Shown here in pieces: positions 45,557-57,164 of a stretch of DNA of 64,000 nt; the first letter of the stretch is position 1, and each line of letters starts with the position of its first letter. The notes below the pieces were generated by a model. That model did no database searches. It was not told where the DNA came from and saw only the letters and a list, made by a program, of their open reading frames with translations. A program made the translations under genes and the position numbers. Source of the stretch: Acidovorax sp. KKS102 (GTDB lineage Bacteria > Pseudomonadota > Gammaproteobacteria > Burkholderiales > Burkholderiaceae_C); the NCBI RefSeq assembly GCF_000302535.1, contig NC_018708.1, forward strand, positions 1,674,001 through 1,738,000, read 5' to 3'.

Positions 45557-46822
45557 TCAGTCGCCGATGTGGTCGGCCCAGGCCAGTGCCTGCAGGTGGG
45601 CAAAGTTGATCTGCTGACTGGTCAGGTGCAGCAGGCCGGCCGTTCGGTCGAACACGGCATCGTCGCTGGATTCGCAGGCCTCGGCCAACGTCAGCAGATC
45701 GCCCAGGAAGCCCTCGCGCCGCAGCAGCGCAGCGGCCACGGGCTCGGGCACATTGAGCAGGCCGATGGCGGATTCCATGGGCATGGACAGCATCACGTCC
45801 AGCAGCGAGAAGATGCCCACCACAAATGCCTGGTCAGCCTCCTCGGGCGGCAGGGTCTCCAGCGCCAGCAGCTCCATCAGGCGCCCGCGCACCACGGCGG
45901 TGTGGCCCACCGAAGAGGGCGTGCCGTTGTTGCGCGATGCGGTCAGCAGCAGCGCGGCCCAGCGGAACAGCTTTTTCAGGCCCATGAGCATCACGGCCTG
46001 GCGGAACGAGGTGATCTCGCGCGAGAGCCCAAAGCCGGCGGAGTTGATGAGGCGCATCAGGTTGAAGGCCAGGCCCGCATCCTTCTTGAGCACTTCCTCA
46101 ATCTCGTCCGTGCTGGCCTGTTTGCGCACCTGGTTGATCAGCTCAATGATGCTGGCCTGCGAAGGCGTGAGCAGCTTGGTCTCGACCAGGGCCGGGCGGG
46201 CAAACCAGTAGCCCTGGAACAGTTGCACGCCCTGGCTGGACACCATGTCGTATTGCTGGGCGGTTTCGACCTTCTCGGCGATCAGCTCGGCCTTGCTGTG
46301 GCGGCCTGCGTAGCTGATCAACACGGCCAGCTGGTCGGGCGCCAGCACCGACAGGTCCAGCTTGATGTAGTCCGCCAGGGGCAGCCAGGGGGCGTACGCC
46401 GACTGCAGCACCGTGTGGTTGAAGGCCAGGTGAAAGCCCCGGTCGCGCAGCTCGGTCAGGATGGGCAGGCGCGTGGCGACCTCTTCGGCGGCCGCATGGC
46501 CCAGGGGCGGAATCTCCAGCACCACCTTGTCCGGGTCCACCAGCTCCAGGTGGCCGCCCGACAGGCTTTCGTGGGTGCAGTTGACGAAGATCAGCTTCTT
46601 GCCCACCAGCTCTTCGGTGCCGGCGTGCGACAAGGCGGTGAACACCAGGATCACGTCGGTCGCGGCCGTGTGGGCGGCGCCGCTGCGCGAGCGGTTGAAC
46701 AGCTCGTAGCCCACCACCACCTGCTGCGCGTTCACGATGGCTTGGCGCGCAATCATGGCGACCGACGACTGGTTGCCGGGGGGAGGCGCGGGCGGTGTGC
46801 CGGGGGTGAAAGCTTGGGTCAT
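45557..46822 (-). CDS. EAL-HDOD protein with degenerate EAL domain (copy B)
   Basis: 421 residues. The same layout as copy A: YELFNRS for EAL, an HDOD domain with LINQVRKQASTDEIEEVLKK. Long identical words shared with copy A (GLKKLFRWAALL, TAVVRGRLMELLA, VVGIFSLLD versus VVGVFSLLD) show a gene duplication. N-terminal 15 residues differ. The gap between the copies is 92 bases, with no terminator seen, so they are probably co-transcribed. Confidence 0.88.
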   Translation of the reverse strand: MTQAFTPGTPPAPPPGNQSSVAMIARQAIVNAQQVVVGYELFNRSRSGAAHTAATDVILVFTALSHAGTEELVGKKLIFVNCTHESLSGGHLELVDPDKVVLEIPPLGHAAAEEVATRLPILTELRDRGFHLAFNHTVLQSAYAPWLPLADYIKLDLSVLAPDQLAVLISYAGRHSKAELIAEKVETAQQYDMVSSQGVQLFQGYWFARPALVETKLLTPSQASIIELINQVRKQASTDEIEEVLKKDAGLAFNLMRLINSAGFGLSREITSFRQAVMLMGLKKLFRWAALLLTASRNNGTPSSVGHTAVVRGRLMELLALETLPPEEADQAFVVGIFSLLDVMLSMPMESAIGLLNVPEPVAAALLRREGFLGDLLTLAEACESSDDAVFDRTAGLLHLTSQQINFAHLQALAWADHIGD

Positions 46823-46943
46823 GGGTGTGGGCTGGGTGTTCTTGAAATAGGAAGCGCGGGCCCGCAGAGGGCATCGCCGGGAATTGTAGGAGTCATCGTA
46901 TTCCCCTCAGGTTGTCCGCAGGCTCTATGGCAGGGTGTGCTGG

Positions 46944-47747
46944 TCAGGCTTGCTGCAGCCAGCGCAGCTCGGCGTCGCTGAACCCGGCGCTGCGTCGCGC
47001 GGACTCATTGAACGGAGGCTTCAGGCGGGGCGCTTCGTACTTCTGTACCAGCGCGCCGTACAGGGTTTCCGGGTCCTGGCCCGCGCGTTCGCACAGCCAG
47101 CGGTACCAGTGGTTGCCGATGGCCACATGGCCCACCTCGTCGTGCAGGATCACATCCAGGATGGCAACGGCGGTCAGGGCATCGGGTGTGCCCACCTGGC
47201 GCAGCTTGGCCTGGATCTGCGGCGTGGCATCCAGCCCCCGGGCTTCGAGCGTGCGGGGCACCAGGGCCATGCGCGCCAGCACGTCGTGCCGGGTCTTCTC
47301 GCACATGGTCCACAGGCCTTGGTGCGCAGGGAAGTCGCCATAGTCGTGGCCCTGGCTGCGCAGGTGGTCGCGCAGCAGGCGGAAGTGTTTGGCCTCTTCG
47401 GCCGCCACGCGCATCCAGTCCAGGTAGTAGTCGCGCGGCATGCCATCAAAGCGCCACACGGCGTCCAGCGCCAGGTTGATGGCGTTGAACTCGATGTGGG
47501 CGATGGCATGGATGAGAATGGCGCGGCCCTCGGGGGTGGCGGGCGATCGGCGGGCCACCTGGGTGTGGCGCAGCAGCTCGGGGCGCTCGGGGCGGCCGGG
47601 CAGGGCGTCTGGATCGGTGGGTGCCGCAGGGGCGGTGTCTGCTATTGAAAGCGTAGCTGCTTGGGCAAACAGTTCTAGCGCTGCAGCCGCTTTTTGTTCG
47701 GGGTCTGCCAGGCACAAGACCTGCAGTGCACGGTGGCGAAGCTCCAT
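46944..47747 (-). CDS. DUF455 ferritin-like domain protein
   Basis: 267 residues from ATG 47747. A four-helix ferritin-like fold with carboxylate/His ligands: HAIAHIEFNAINLALDA, AAEEAKHFRLLRDHL and ILHDEVGHVAIGNHWY suggest a di-iron centre. Function unproven; relatives are sometimes linked with tRNA hydroxylation (MiaE-like), which is an inference only. Repeat copy 6 lies in frame near the N-terminus (47641-47683), adding residues around AAALELFAQAATLSIAD. Divergent from the carbonic-anhydrase-like gene. Confidence 0.87.
   Translation of the reverse strand: MELRHRALQVLCLADPEQKAAAALELFAQAATLSIADTAPAAPTDPDALPGRPERPELLRHTQVARRSPATPEGRAILIHAIAHIEFNAINLALDAVWRFDGMPRDYYLDWMRVAAEEAKHFRLLRDHLRSQGHDYGDFPAHQGLWTMCEKTRHDVLARMALVPRTLEARGLDATPQIQAKLRQVGTPDALTAVAILDVILHDEVGHVAIGNHWYRWLCERAGQDPETLYGALVQKYEAPRLKPPFNESARRSAGFSDAELRWLQQA
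47641..47683. repeat. GCTATC/CTAGCGC repeat, copy 6 (inside the DUF455 gene)
   Basis: GCTATTGAAAGCGTAGCTGC, a short spacer, then TTCTAGCGCTGC. In frame with the ferritin-like gene, close to its N-terminus. Confidence 0.55.
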
Positions 47748-47860
47748 CCTTACAATTCTAGGCCTTGCCATCGGCACCAAGGCTTGCGCTTTGTAACGAT
47801 TGGCGACCTCTCAGGGCGCGCCATGGCGTGCCGCTTCTTTGGTTTCTGCGGAGTGGGTGC

Positions 47861-48385
47861 ATGGCAATTTACGAACTCGACGGTGTGGCTCCCCAAGTGG
47901 CAGCGTCGGCCTGGGTGGCTGACAGCGCGCAGGTGATGGGCAATGTGGTGTTGGGCGAAGACGCCAGCGTGTGGTTTGGCACCGTGGTGCGCGGCGACAC
48001 CGAGAGCATCACCATCGGCGCGGGCTCCAACATCCAGGACGCGAGCGTGCTGCACGCCGACTTCGGCAAGCCCCTGGTCGTGGGCGAGCGGGTGACGGTG
48101 GGCCACCAGGTCATGCTGCACGGCTGCACCATCGGCGACGAATCGCTGATCGGCATTGGCGCCGTGGTGCTCAATGGCGCCAAGATCGGCAAGAACTGCC
48201 TGGTGGGCGCGGGCGCGCTGGTCACCGAGGGCAAGGAGTTTCCCGATGGCTCCATGATCATCGGCAGCCCCGCCAAGGCGGTGCGTGAACTCACCCCCGA
48301 GCAGATCGAAGGCCTGCGCCAGAGCGCCCAACACTACATTGACAATGCACGCCGCTTCCAACGCGGCCTGCGCAAGATTGGCTGA
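47861..48385 (+). CDS. Gamma-class carbonic anhydrase family protein
   Basis: 174 residues, a left-handed beta-helix of hexapeptide repeats and a C-terminal helix. The likely zinc ligands are His in VLHADFG, VGHQVML and LHGCTIG, spaced as in YrdA/CaiE-type proteins. Whether it is an active CO2 hydratase is not readable; many relatives are not. ATG 47861 gives the normal start MAIYELDGVAP. Followed by hslO 47 bases on. Confidence 0.92.
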   Translation: MAIYELDGVAPQVAASAWVADSAQVMGNVVLGEDASVWFGTVVRGDTESITIGAGSNIQDASVLHADFGKPLVVGERVTVGHQVMLHGCTIGDESLIGIGAVVLNGAKIGKNCLVGAGALVTEGKEFPDGSMIIGSPAKAVRELTPEQIEGLRQSAQHYIDNARRFQRGLRKIG

Positions 48386-48432
48386 GCGCGGCATCGCCGC
48401 CGCCCGCCACCTCATTTTTCCTGGAACCCTGC

Positions 48433-49425
48433 GTGTCTGAACTCCACAAGTTTCTTTTCGATGGTCTGCCGGTGCGCGGCATGATCGTGCGCCTGACCGA
48501 TGCCTGGACCGAAATCCTGAAGCGCCGGGCGGGCAACACCGCCACCGGCGCCTACCCCGCGCCGGTGAGCGAGTTGCTGGGCGAGATGGCGGCCGCCGGT
48601 GTGCTGATGCAGTCCAACATCAAGTTCAACGGTGCGCTGGTGTTGCAGGTGTTTGGGGACGGCCCCGTCAAGCTGGCCGTGGCCGAGGTGCAGTCGGACC
48701 TGAGCCTGCGCGCCACCGCTACCGTGAACGGCGAGGTGCTGCCGGACGCAAAGCTGAGCCAGATGGTCAATGTGGGCGGCGGTGGCCGCTGCGCCATCAC
48801 GCTCGACCCCAAGGACCGCCACCCGGGCCAGCAGCCGTACCAGGGTGTGGTGCCGTTGCATGGCGACCACCACGAAAAGCTGGAGCGCCTGTCGGATGTG
48901 CTGCAGCACTACATGCTGCAGTCCGAGCAGCTCGACACCATTCTGGTGCTGGGCGCCAACGACCAGGTGGCGGCAGGCCTCTTGATCCAGCGCATGCCCA
49001 TCAAGGGCGAGGGCAACCTGGCCGCGGGCCTCTCGCACCGCGAGAACGAAGACCAGATCGGTCACAACGAGGACTACAACCGCATTGCGCACCTGGCCTC
49101 CAGCCTGACCCGTGAGGAACTGCTGACGCTGGACGTGGACACCATCCTGCGCCGCCTGTTCTGGGAAGAAAAGCTGCTGCGCTTTGAACCCCAGCAGGGC
49201 GCCAGCGGCCCGCGTTTTGCCTGCACCTGCAGCCGCGAGCGCGTGAGCAACATGCTGCGCAACCTGGGCGCTGAAGAGGCTGAGAGCATCCTGGCCGAGC
49301 GCGACGACATCGAGGTGGGTTGCGAGTTTTGCGGCCAGCAGTACCGCTTCGACGCGGTCGACGCGGCGCAGATTTTTGTCTCGCCAGGCGCTGCGCAGCC
49401 CCCGGGGCCTACCGGCATCCAGTAA
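48433..49425 (+). CDS. hslO: Redox-regulated chaperone Hsp33
   Basis: 330 residues from a GTG at 48433. The N-terminal substrate domain includes LHKFLFDGLPVRGMIVRLTD. The C-terminal zinc switch is complete: CTC near residue 265 and CEFC near residue 299. Oxidation of these Cys residues releases zinc and turns on the holdase. No unusual feature. Probably cotranscribed with the upstream carbonic-anhydrase-like gene. Confidence 0.95.
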   Translation: MSELHKFLFDGLPVRGMIVRLTDAWTEILKRRAGNTATGAYPAPVSELLGEMAAAGVLMQSNIKFNGALVLQVFGDGPVKLAVAEVQSDLSLRATATVNGEVLPDAKLSQMVNVGGGGRCAITLDPKDRHPGQQPYQGVVPLHGDHHEKLERLSDVLQHYMLQSEQLDTILVLGANDQVAAGLLIQRMPIKGEGNLAAGLSHRENEDQIGHNEDYNRIAHLASSLTREELLTLDVDTILRRLFWEEKLLRFEPQQGASGPRFACTCSRERVSNMLRNLGAEEAESILAERDDIEVGCEFCGQQYRFDAVDAAQIFVSPGAAQPPGPTGIQ

Positions 49426-49555
49426 CGTTCAGCTGTTGCTTGCGGGCGCGGCGGTTGGCTGACCATCGTTGACAATCGCCCCCGCCATCCACGCCTAAGA
49501 TTCCTGGGTCCCATTCAACAGTGCTGCAGCAGTGTATGCCGTCGCGGGGACCGAT

Positions 49556-49585
49556 GCATACGGCCCGACCGCCGGGCCGGTATGC
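49556..49585. repeat. 12-bp hairpin in the hslO-CZB gap
   Basis: GCATACGGCCCG (49556-49567) faces CGGGCCGGTATGC (49573-49585) with one bulged G and a 5-base loop. No T-run follows. It sits 48 bases before the CZB start, so it could be a regulatory RNA structure or an operator. Confidence 0.5.
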
Positions 49586-49632
49586 GTTCAAGCGATCAGT
49601 TCCGGTCGCGCAGGAAATGAACGAGGGGTGTC

Positions 49633-50103
49633 ATGCAGTTTCTTCGCCGTGTTCTGGGGAGCCACCGGGCCAGCTCGGCTGCGCCTCCGCTGGCGCTGTA
49701 CGACAGTGCAGCGGCCCCGGACTCGCGGCCTGCGGACACCCTGCTTGCCGCGCTGGACATCGACGCAGCCATCAACGCCCACGAGCGGTGGAAAGACCGG
49801 CTGATGGACTACTTGGAGGGCCGCACCACCGTCGGGCTGGACCCGGCCCAGGTGCGCCGCGCCGACCAGAGCGCGCTGGGCCGCTGGCTGCATGGCGTGG
49901 GCGGCGAGTTGCTGGGCGACCAGCCTGCCTATCCGCTGCTGGTGGCGCGCTACCAATACTTTCATGAGCAGGCTGCCACCCTGGTGGAACTGGCCCAGCA
50001 GGGCGAATGGGACCGGGCCGTGCAGGTGCTCAATGGCGGTTACCGCTACGGCTCCAGCCAGGTGGTGTTGCTTCTGAAGGAGCTCAAACGCGGTCTGGCG
50101 TAA
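49633..50103 (+). CDS. Stand-alone CZB-domain protein with altered zinc ligands
   Basis: 156 residues. INAHERWKDRLMDYLEG and QSALGRWLHG with AYPLLVARYQYFHEQA match the chemoreceptor zinc-binding (CZB) fold, usually attached to MCP or diguanylate cyclase. Here it is alone. Of the four usual ligands (three His, one Cys), His50 and His111 remain; the Cys position is Ser80 and the His four residues before His111 is Tyr107. So zinc binding is doubtful. A helical C-terminal extension follows. The 3' end overlaps the convergent gene by 20 bases. Confidence 0.75.
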   Translation: MQFLRRVLGSHRASSAAPPLALYDSAAAPDSRPADTLLAALDIDAAINAHERWKDRLMDYLEGRTTVGLDPAQVRRADQSALGRWLHGVGGELLGDQPAYPLLVARYQYFHEQAATLVELAQQGEWDRAVQVLNGGYRYGSSQVVLLLKELKRGLA

Positions 50104-50701
50104 CGGCTGGTGGCGGTGTCGTATCCCGCTGCTCGACCAGTGCGGTGAACAGCCGATGCTCACAAATGGGGTCGCTGCACTTCTCGCAGTTCCAGGCGCG
50201 CAACCGGGCCGTTCTGGGCGCGTTTTCAATGTCTAATGCAGATCTTGCGCCAGTGAAATATGCCTTTGGTGCTACTTTTTGTATAGCAATGAGGGCGTTG
50301 CGGGTGCGTTGCTCGCCGGTGCCGTACACCACGCGGTAGGGGATGGATGCAGCCGCCAGGGCGGTGCGCAGCTGGGCATCACGGGCCTCTTGCGCGGCAC
50401 GTTCCTCGGCAGGGCATGGCTGGTCGAGACCCATCAGCAGGGTCAGCGCCACCGCCTCAGATGCCGCCTGCGGCGTGGTCAGTGTGCGGGTCAGGTACGG
50501 GTGGCGCAGGGCGATATGCACCGTGCCGGGAGTGATCTGCTGCTGCAGCGCCTGTGCCAACGCCTCTACACCCGTATGGGGGGCGCCCAGCAAGGCGATC
50601 AAGGGAGTGGAGGGAGAGGGCTGCCGCACGGCCATGAGTGAAGCGCAGGCCTTGGTCAATATCTGCGTGGTGAGAGGGGGCGGCGCGGGGCAGTAGTCCA
50701 T
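50084..50701 (-). CDS. Hypothetical protein with Cys-rich C-terminus
   Basis: 205 residues from ATG 50701 (ATG 50635 is an alternative, giving 183). PLIALLGAPHTGVEALAQAL resembles a nucleotide-binding loop without the Lys. The C-terminal WNCEKCSDPICEHRLF has a C-x2-C-x4-C-x-H arrangement that may bind zinc. I do not recognise a named family. Repeat copy 7 is in frame at 50245-50288. It is downstream of ftsB on the same strand (26 bases). Confidence 0.7.
   Translation of the reverse strand: MDYCPAPPPLTTQILTKACASLMAVRQPSPSTPLIALLGAPHTGVEALAQALQQQITPGTVHIALRHPYLTRTLTTPQAASEAVALTLLMGLDQPCPAEERAAQEARDAQLRTALAAASIPYRVVYGTGEQRTRNALIAIQKVAPKAYFTGARSALDIENAPRTARLRAWNCEKCSDPICEHRLFTALVEQRDTTPPPAVTPDRV
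50245..50288. repeat. GCTATC/CTAGCGC repeat, copy 7, degenerate (inside the hypothetical gene)
   Basis: TTGCGCCAGTGAAATATGCC and then GGTGCTACTTTTTGTATAGC. Closest to copy 5 in order and word choice. Frame preserved. Confidence 0.45.
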
Positions 50702-50727
50702 GCAGCAATAGGGCCCCGCAACGCAGG

Positions 50728-51006
50728 TCAGCGGGGCGTGAACTGCACGTACACCTCGTTGGGCTTGACCATGCCCAGCTCGCTGCGCGCCTTTTCTTCC
50801 ACCATGTCCAGGCCTTCCTTGAGGTCGTGCACCTCCGAGGTCAGCCGCGCATTCACCTGGCGGGCCTGCTCGTTGGCCGCCTTCTGCACATCGATCTGCC
50901 GCTGCATCGCATTGACGCGCGGCACGCTGCCCCGCCCCAGCCAGAGCTGGGCGTGCAGCGCTGCCAGCAAGGCCAGCAGGATGACGGGGACGATGCGGGA
51001 GACCAA
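50728..51006 (-). CDS. ftsB: Cell division protein FtsB
   Basis: 92 residues: one N-terminal transmembrane helix (about 5-22, IVPVILLALLAALHAQLWLG), then a periplasmic coiled coil (about 30-70) and a short C-terminal strand. It joins FtsQ and FtsL at the divisome. Located after eno, the standard betaproteobacterial order. Confidence 0.92.
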   Translation of the reverse strand: MVSRIVPVILLALLAALHAQLWLGRGSVPRVNAMQRQIDVQKAANEQARQVNARLTSEVHDLKEGLDMVEEKARSELGMVKPNEVYVQFTPR

Positions 51007-51040
51007 CGGTCAACCTTTACTGTTGCAACTATGTTTCGCC

Positions 51041-51116
51041 GCCGGGCCGCCCCAAGGCGAAACGCGGCCCCCTTGGGGGGCAGGGAGCCACACGCAGTGG
51101 ACGACCGTGGGGGCCA
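51041..51116. repeat. GC-rich palindromic spacer between eno and ftsB
   Basis: CCCCAAGG (51050-51057) pairs with CCTTGGGG (51071-51078). A run of G and a second C/G-rich stretch follow. This looks like an extragenic palindrome, or a structure attenuating transcription into ftsB. Confidence 0.5.
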
Positions 51117-52424
<1,308 letters not shown>

Positions 52425-52440
52425 TTAAATCAAATCAGTC

Positions 52441-52482
52441 TCTAGCGCACAATGTATAAGCACTAGCAGCTATCAATGAGGG
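52441..52482. repeat. GCTATC/CTAGCGC repeat, copy 8 (intergenic)
   Basis: TCTAGCGCACAATGTATAAG, then CACTAGCAGCTATCAATGAG. It sits between the eno start and the end of the DUF1330 gene. Confidence 0.6.
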
Positions 52483-52504
52483 AGCAATGTTTGTGGGTGC
52501 GCGC

Positions 52505-52795
52505 TCAGACGCCTTCGACGCACACCATGCGCATGATGGCTGCGCCTTCGCGGGCGGCCTTGGCTTTCTGGTACTCGGGCGTGTCATAGAAGGCGCGGGC
52601 AGCCTCAAAGCTCGGGAACTTGAGCAGCACGGTGCGACCGGGGTTCCAGTCGCCTTCCAGCACTTCCACCTTGCCGCCGCGAATGCACACCTCGGCGCCA
52701 TGCGCCTGCATGGCCAGCGTGCTCCACTTTTTGTACTCTTAGTACTGCTCAGGGTTGGTGACGGTGACGGATGCGATGACGTAACCACTGCTCAT
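52505..52795 (-). pseudogene. DUF1330 gene with an in-frame stop at codon 19
   Basis: Full-length frame would be 96 residues: MSSGYVIASVTVTNPEQY, then TAA at 52741-52739, then EYKKWSTLAMQAHG and a normal DUF1330 continuation to the stop at 52505. DUF1330 family members usually have Lys here, so one base (AAA to TAA) explains it. The remainder is undamaged, which indicates a recent mutation, sequencing error, or readthrough. An internal ATG at 52711 could give 68 residues. DUF1330 has a ferredoxin-like fold of unknown function. In operon: kdsA upstream by three bases, eno downstream. Confidence 0.8.
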
Positions 52796-52798
52796 GTC

Positions 52799-53656
52799 TC
52801 AAGCTCCAAAGTTGTTTTCGAGGAATCCGTTTTTCTTGGTGACGTCGTCGAGCGCCACCAAGGTCTCCAGCAGCGCCTTCATGTGCTTGAGCGGCACGGC
52901 GTTGGGGCCGTCCGACCAGGCCTCGGCGGGGCGGGGGTGGGTTTCCATGAACAGGCCCGCCACGCCCACGGCCACACCGGCACGCGCCAGCACGGGCACC
53001 ATGTCGCGCGCACCACCACTCACGGCGCCCAGGCCGCCGGGCTTTTGCACCGAGTGGGTCACGTCGAACACCACGGGGGCGCCAGAGTTGCGCATCTCGG
53101 CCAGGCTGGTCATGTCTGCCACGAGGTTGTTGTAGCCAAAGCTCACGCCGCGCTCGCAGGCCAGGAACCGGTCTTCTGACAGCCCGACCTCGGCTGCTGC
53201 CGACCGGGCCTTGTCAATGACGTTCTTCATGTCCCAGGGCGCGAGGAACTGGCCCTTCTTGATGTTCACCGGCTTGCCGCTTTGCGCCACGGCGCGGATG
53301 AAATCCGTCTGGCGGCACAGGAAGGCGGGCGTTTGCAGCACATCCACCACGCTGGCCACCTCGGCCACATGCGAGGTGTCGTGCACATCGGTCAGGATGG
53401 GCAGCTGCAGCTGGCGGCGTACTTCGTCCAGTATCTTCAGGCCTGCTTCCAGCCCCACACCACGCTTGCTGGTGCCGGAGGAGCGGTTGGCCTTGTCAAA
53501 GGAGCCCTTGTAGATCAGCGGAATGCCCAGCGGTGCACAGACTTCCTTGAGCTGGCCCGCGACGTCGAGCGACATCTCCAGGCCTTCGATGGAGCAGGTG
53601 CCCGCGATCAAAAAGAAACGCTGGTCCAGGCCGACATTGAATCCGCACAGCTGCAT
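52799..53656 (-). CDS. kdsA: KDO-8-phosphate synthase
   Basis: Condenses PEP with arabinose-5-phosphate for the LPS inner core. 285 residues. [32 protein letters not shown] and [15 protein letters not shown] are standard for the barrel's active site. Start ATG 53656 lies 12 bases after the pyrG stop, an operon. The presence of a Cys in the N-terminus is not diagnostic for metal class. Confidence 0.96.
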   Translation of the reverse strand: MQLCGFNVGLDQRFFLIAGTCSIEGLEMSLDVAGQLKEVCAPLGIPLIYKGSFDKANRSSGTSKRGVGLEAGLKILDEVRRQLQLPILTDVHDTSHVAEVASVVDVLQTPAFLCRQTDFIRAVAQSGKPVNIKKGQFLAPWDMKNVIDKARSAAAEVGLSEDRFLACERGVSFGYNNLVADMTSLAEMRNSGAPVVFDVTHSVQKPGGLGAVSGGARDMVPVLARAGVAVGVAGLFMETHPRPAEAWSDGPNAVPLKHMKALLETLVALDDVTKKNGFLENNFGA

Positions 53657-53668
53657 GGTGAGGTCCCC

Positions 53669-55354
<1,686 letters not shown>

Positions 55355-55418
55355 TTATAGATGGCACCCCGGCGACACCCCCGGGGGCAGGGTCACCCCC
55401 GTCTGCTAAATTCGCCTC

Positions 55419-56642
55419 ATGAATGAGCTTGCTGGCAAACACATTGTTCTGGGTCTGAGTGGGGGCGTGGCTTGCTACAAGGCGGCCGATCTGTGCCGCC
55501 AGCTCATCAAGGAGGGCGCCACCGTGCAGGTGGTGATGACCGAGGCGGCCGAGCAGTTCATCACCCCGGTCACCATGCAGGCCCTGTCAGGCCGCACGGT
55601 GTATGGCTCGCAATGGGATGCCCGCGAGCCCAACAACATGCCCCACATCAATCTGAGCCGCGAGGCCGACGCGGTCCTGATCGCGCCTTGCAGTGCGGAC
55701 TTCATTGCGCGCCTGGTGCAGGGCCGGGCGGACGAGCTGCTCAGCCTGCTGTGTCTTGCGCGCCCCGCGCAGCGCGTGCCTTTGCTGCTGGCCCCTGCCA
55801 TGAACCGCGAAATGTGGGCCCACCCCGCCACGCAACGCAATCTGGCGCAGGTGGCGCAGGACGGCGCAGTGGTGCTGGGCGTGGGCAATGGCGACCAGGC
55901 GTGTGGCGAGACAGGCGACGGTCGCATGCTGGAGCCGCTGGAGCTGCTGGACGAGCTGATCGCCTTTTTCACGCCCAAGATCCTTGCGGGCCGGTCAGTG
56001 CTCGTCACGGCGGGGCCCACGTTTGAAGCCATTGATCCGGTGCGTGGCATCACCAACCTGTCGAGCGGAAAGATGGGCTTTGCCGTGGCCCGCGCGGCGC
56101 GCGAGGCGGGTGCCGATGTCACCCTCGTTGCCGGGCCGGTGCATGTGCCCACGCCACGTGGTGTGCGGCGCGTCAATGTGCAGTCTGCCCAGGAGATGCT
56201 GGCAGCCGTGCAGCGGCATTTGCAGACAGCCTCGGTGTTTGTTGCCACGGCTGCGGTGGCCGACTGGCGCCCAGCCCACGCGTCTGACCAGAAGATCAAA
56301 AAAGACGGCTCCGGCCAGACCCCATCGCTGGAGTTTGTCGAGAACCCCGACATTCTGGCCACCATCGCCAGGTCGCCCCATGCACTGGAAGGCGACCTTT
56401 TCTGCGTGGGTTTTGCCGCCGAAAGCCATGACCTGCTGGCCCATGCCACAGCCAAAAGGGCGCGCAAGGGCGTCCCTCTGTTGGTTGGCAATATCGGCCC
56501 CGCCACCTTTGGGCAGGACGACAACGCGCTGTTGCTGGTGGACGCGCAGGGCCACCGCGAGCTGCCCCGCGCGTCCAAACGGGTGCTGGCGCAGCAGCTC
56601 ATTGCGGAGATCGCCGCGCGTTTGCCACCTCTGCGCTCTTGA
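55419..56642 (+). CDS. coaBC: Bifunctional phosphopantothenoylcysteine decarboxylase/synthetase
   Basis: Two steps of coenzyme A synthesis, 407 residues. The flavoprotein decarboxylase half (CoaC, about 1-190) has GGVACYKAADLCRQL, the active-site His in NMPHINLSREAD, and PAMNREMWAHPATQRNL. The synthetase half (CoaB) has the KxKK-like loop ASDQKIKKDGSG. Followed by a small membrane gene and dut, which fits the familiar coaBC-dut linkage. Confidence 0.95.
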   Translation: MNELAGKHIVLGLSGGVACYKAADLCRQLIKEGATVQVVMTEAAEQFITPVTMQALSGRTVYGSQWDAREPNNMPHINLSREADAVLIAPCSADFIARLVQGRADELLSLLCLARPAQRVPLLLAPAMNREMWAHPATQRNLAQVAQDGAVVLGVGNGDQACGETGDGRMLEPLELLDELIAFFTPKILAGRSVLVTAGPTFEAIDPVRGITNLSSGKMGFAVARAAREAGADVTLVAGPVHVPTPRGVRRVNVQSAQEMLAAVQRHLQTASVFVATAAVADWRPAHASDQKIKKDGSGQTPSLEFVENPDILATIARSPHALEGDLFCVGFAAESHDLLAHATAKRARKGVPLLVGNIGPATFGQDDNALLLVDAQGHRELPRASKRVLAQQLIAEIAARLPPLRS

Positions 56643-56663
56643 CGACCGCCACCGTGGGGAGGT

Positions 56664-57164
56664 GTGATGACAACTGGTGCTACCAAACCTGATTGGGACA
56701 CGCCACCCGATGGCGATTTTGCGGCCTACGTGGAGCGCCTGACTGCCCAGAAACCTCTGCAGAAAGCCCCGGTGACGCAGGCTCCTGCTGCCGCTGTTGC
56801 TGCTGTCGGCAGAGCGGCCCAGGCGCCCAGCGCCGGTGCACAAGCTCAGGCTCTGCCGCCCGATCTGCTGCAGGTGATGCGTCCGCTGGCCGGTGTATTG
56901 CGCACGGTGCGTGCGGTGTTGCTCGTGATGGTGGTGCTGCACGGCATTGCCCTTTTCCTGCTCGGTCATGGCTCGTTGCCCGGCCTGGTGGTCATGGGCG
57001 TGGTGTGGTGGGTGCTGGGCTGGCTGATGCAATCGGCAGCGCAGCTCGGAGGGGCTCAAGCCTCGGGGATGAATACAGCGACGCAAGCCTTGCAGGATCG
57101 CTTGCGACAAGTGGCGCAGCAGCGCAGTGGTACAGGATTAGGAACAGGAAAGAAAAAACCGTGA
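56664..57164 (+). CDS. Hypothetical membrane protein between coaBC and dut
   Basis: 166 residues. N-terminal 70 residues are Ala/Gln/Pro-rich with no structure; two hydrophobic helices are at about 80-105 and 108-125 ([20 protein letters not shown] and [14 protein letters not shown]). A basic tail ends in GKKKP. GGGAGG precedes the ATG. Stop overlaps the dut start by four bases (GTGA), so dut may be translationally coupled. I do not recognise the family. Confidence 0.75.
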   Translation: MMTTGATKPDWDTPPDGDFAAYVERLTAQKPLQKAPVTQAPAAAVAAVGRAAQAPSAGAQAQALPPDLLQVMRPLAGVLRTVRAVLLVMVVLHGIALFLLGHGSLPGLVVMGVVWWVLGWLMQSAAQLGGAQASGMNTATQALQDRLRQVAQQRSGTGLGTGKKKP

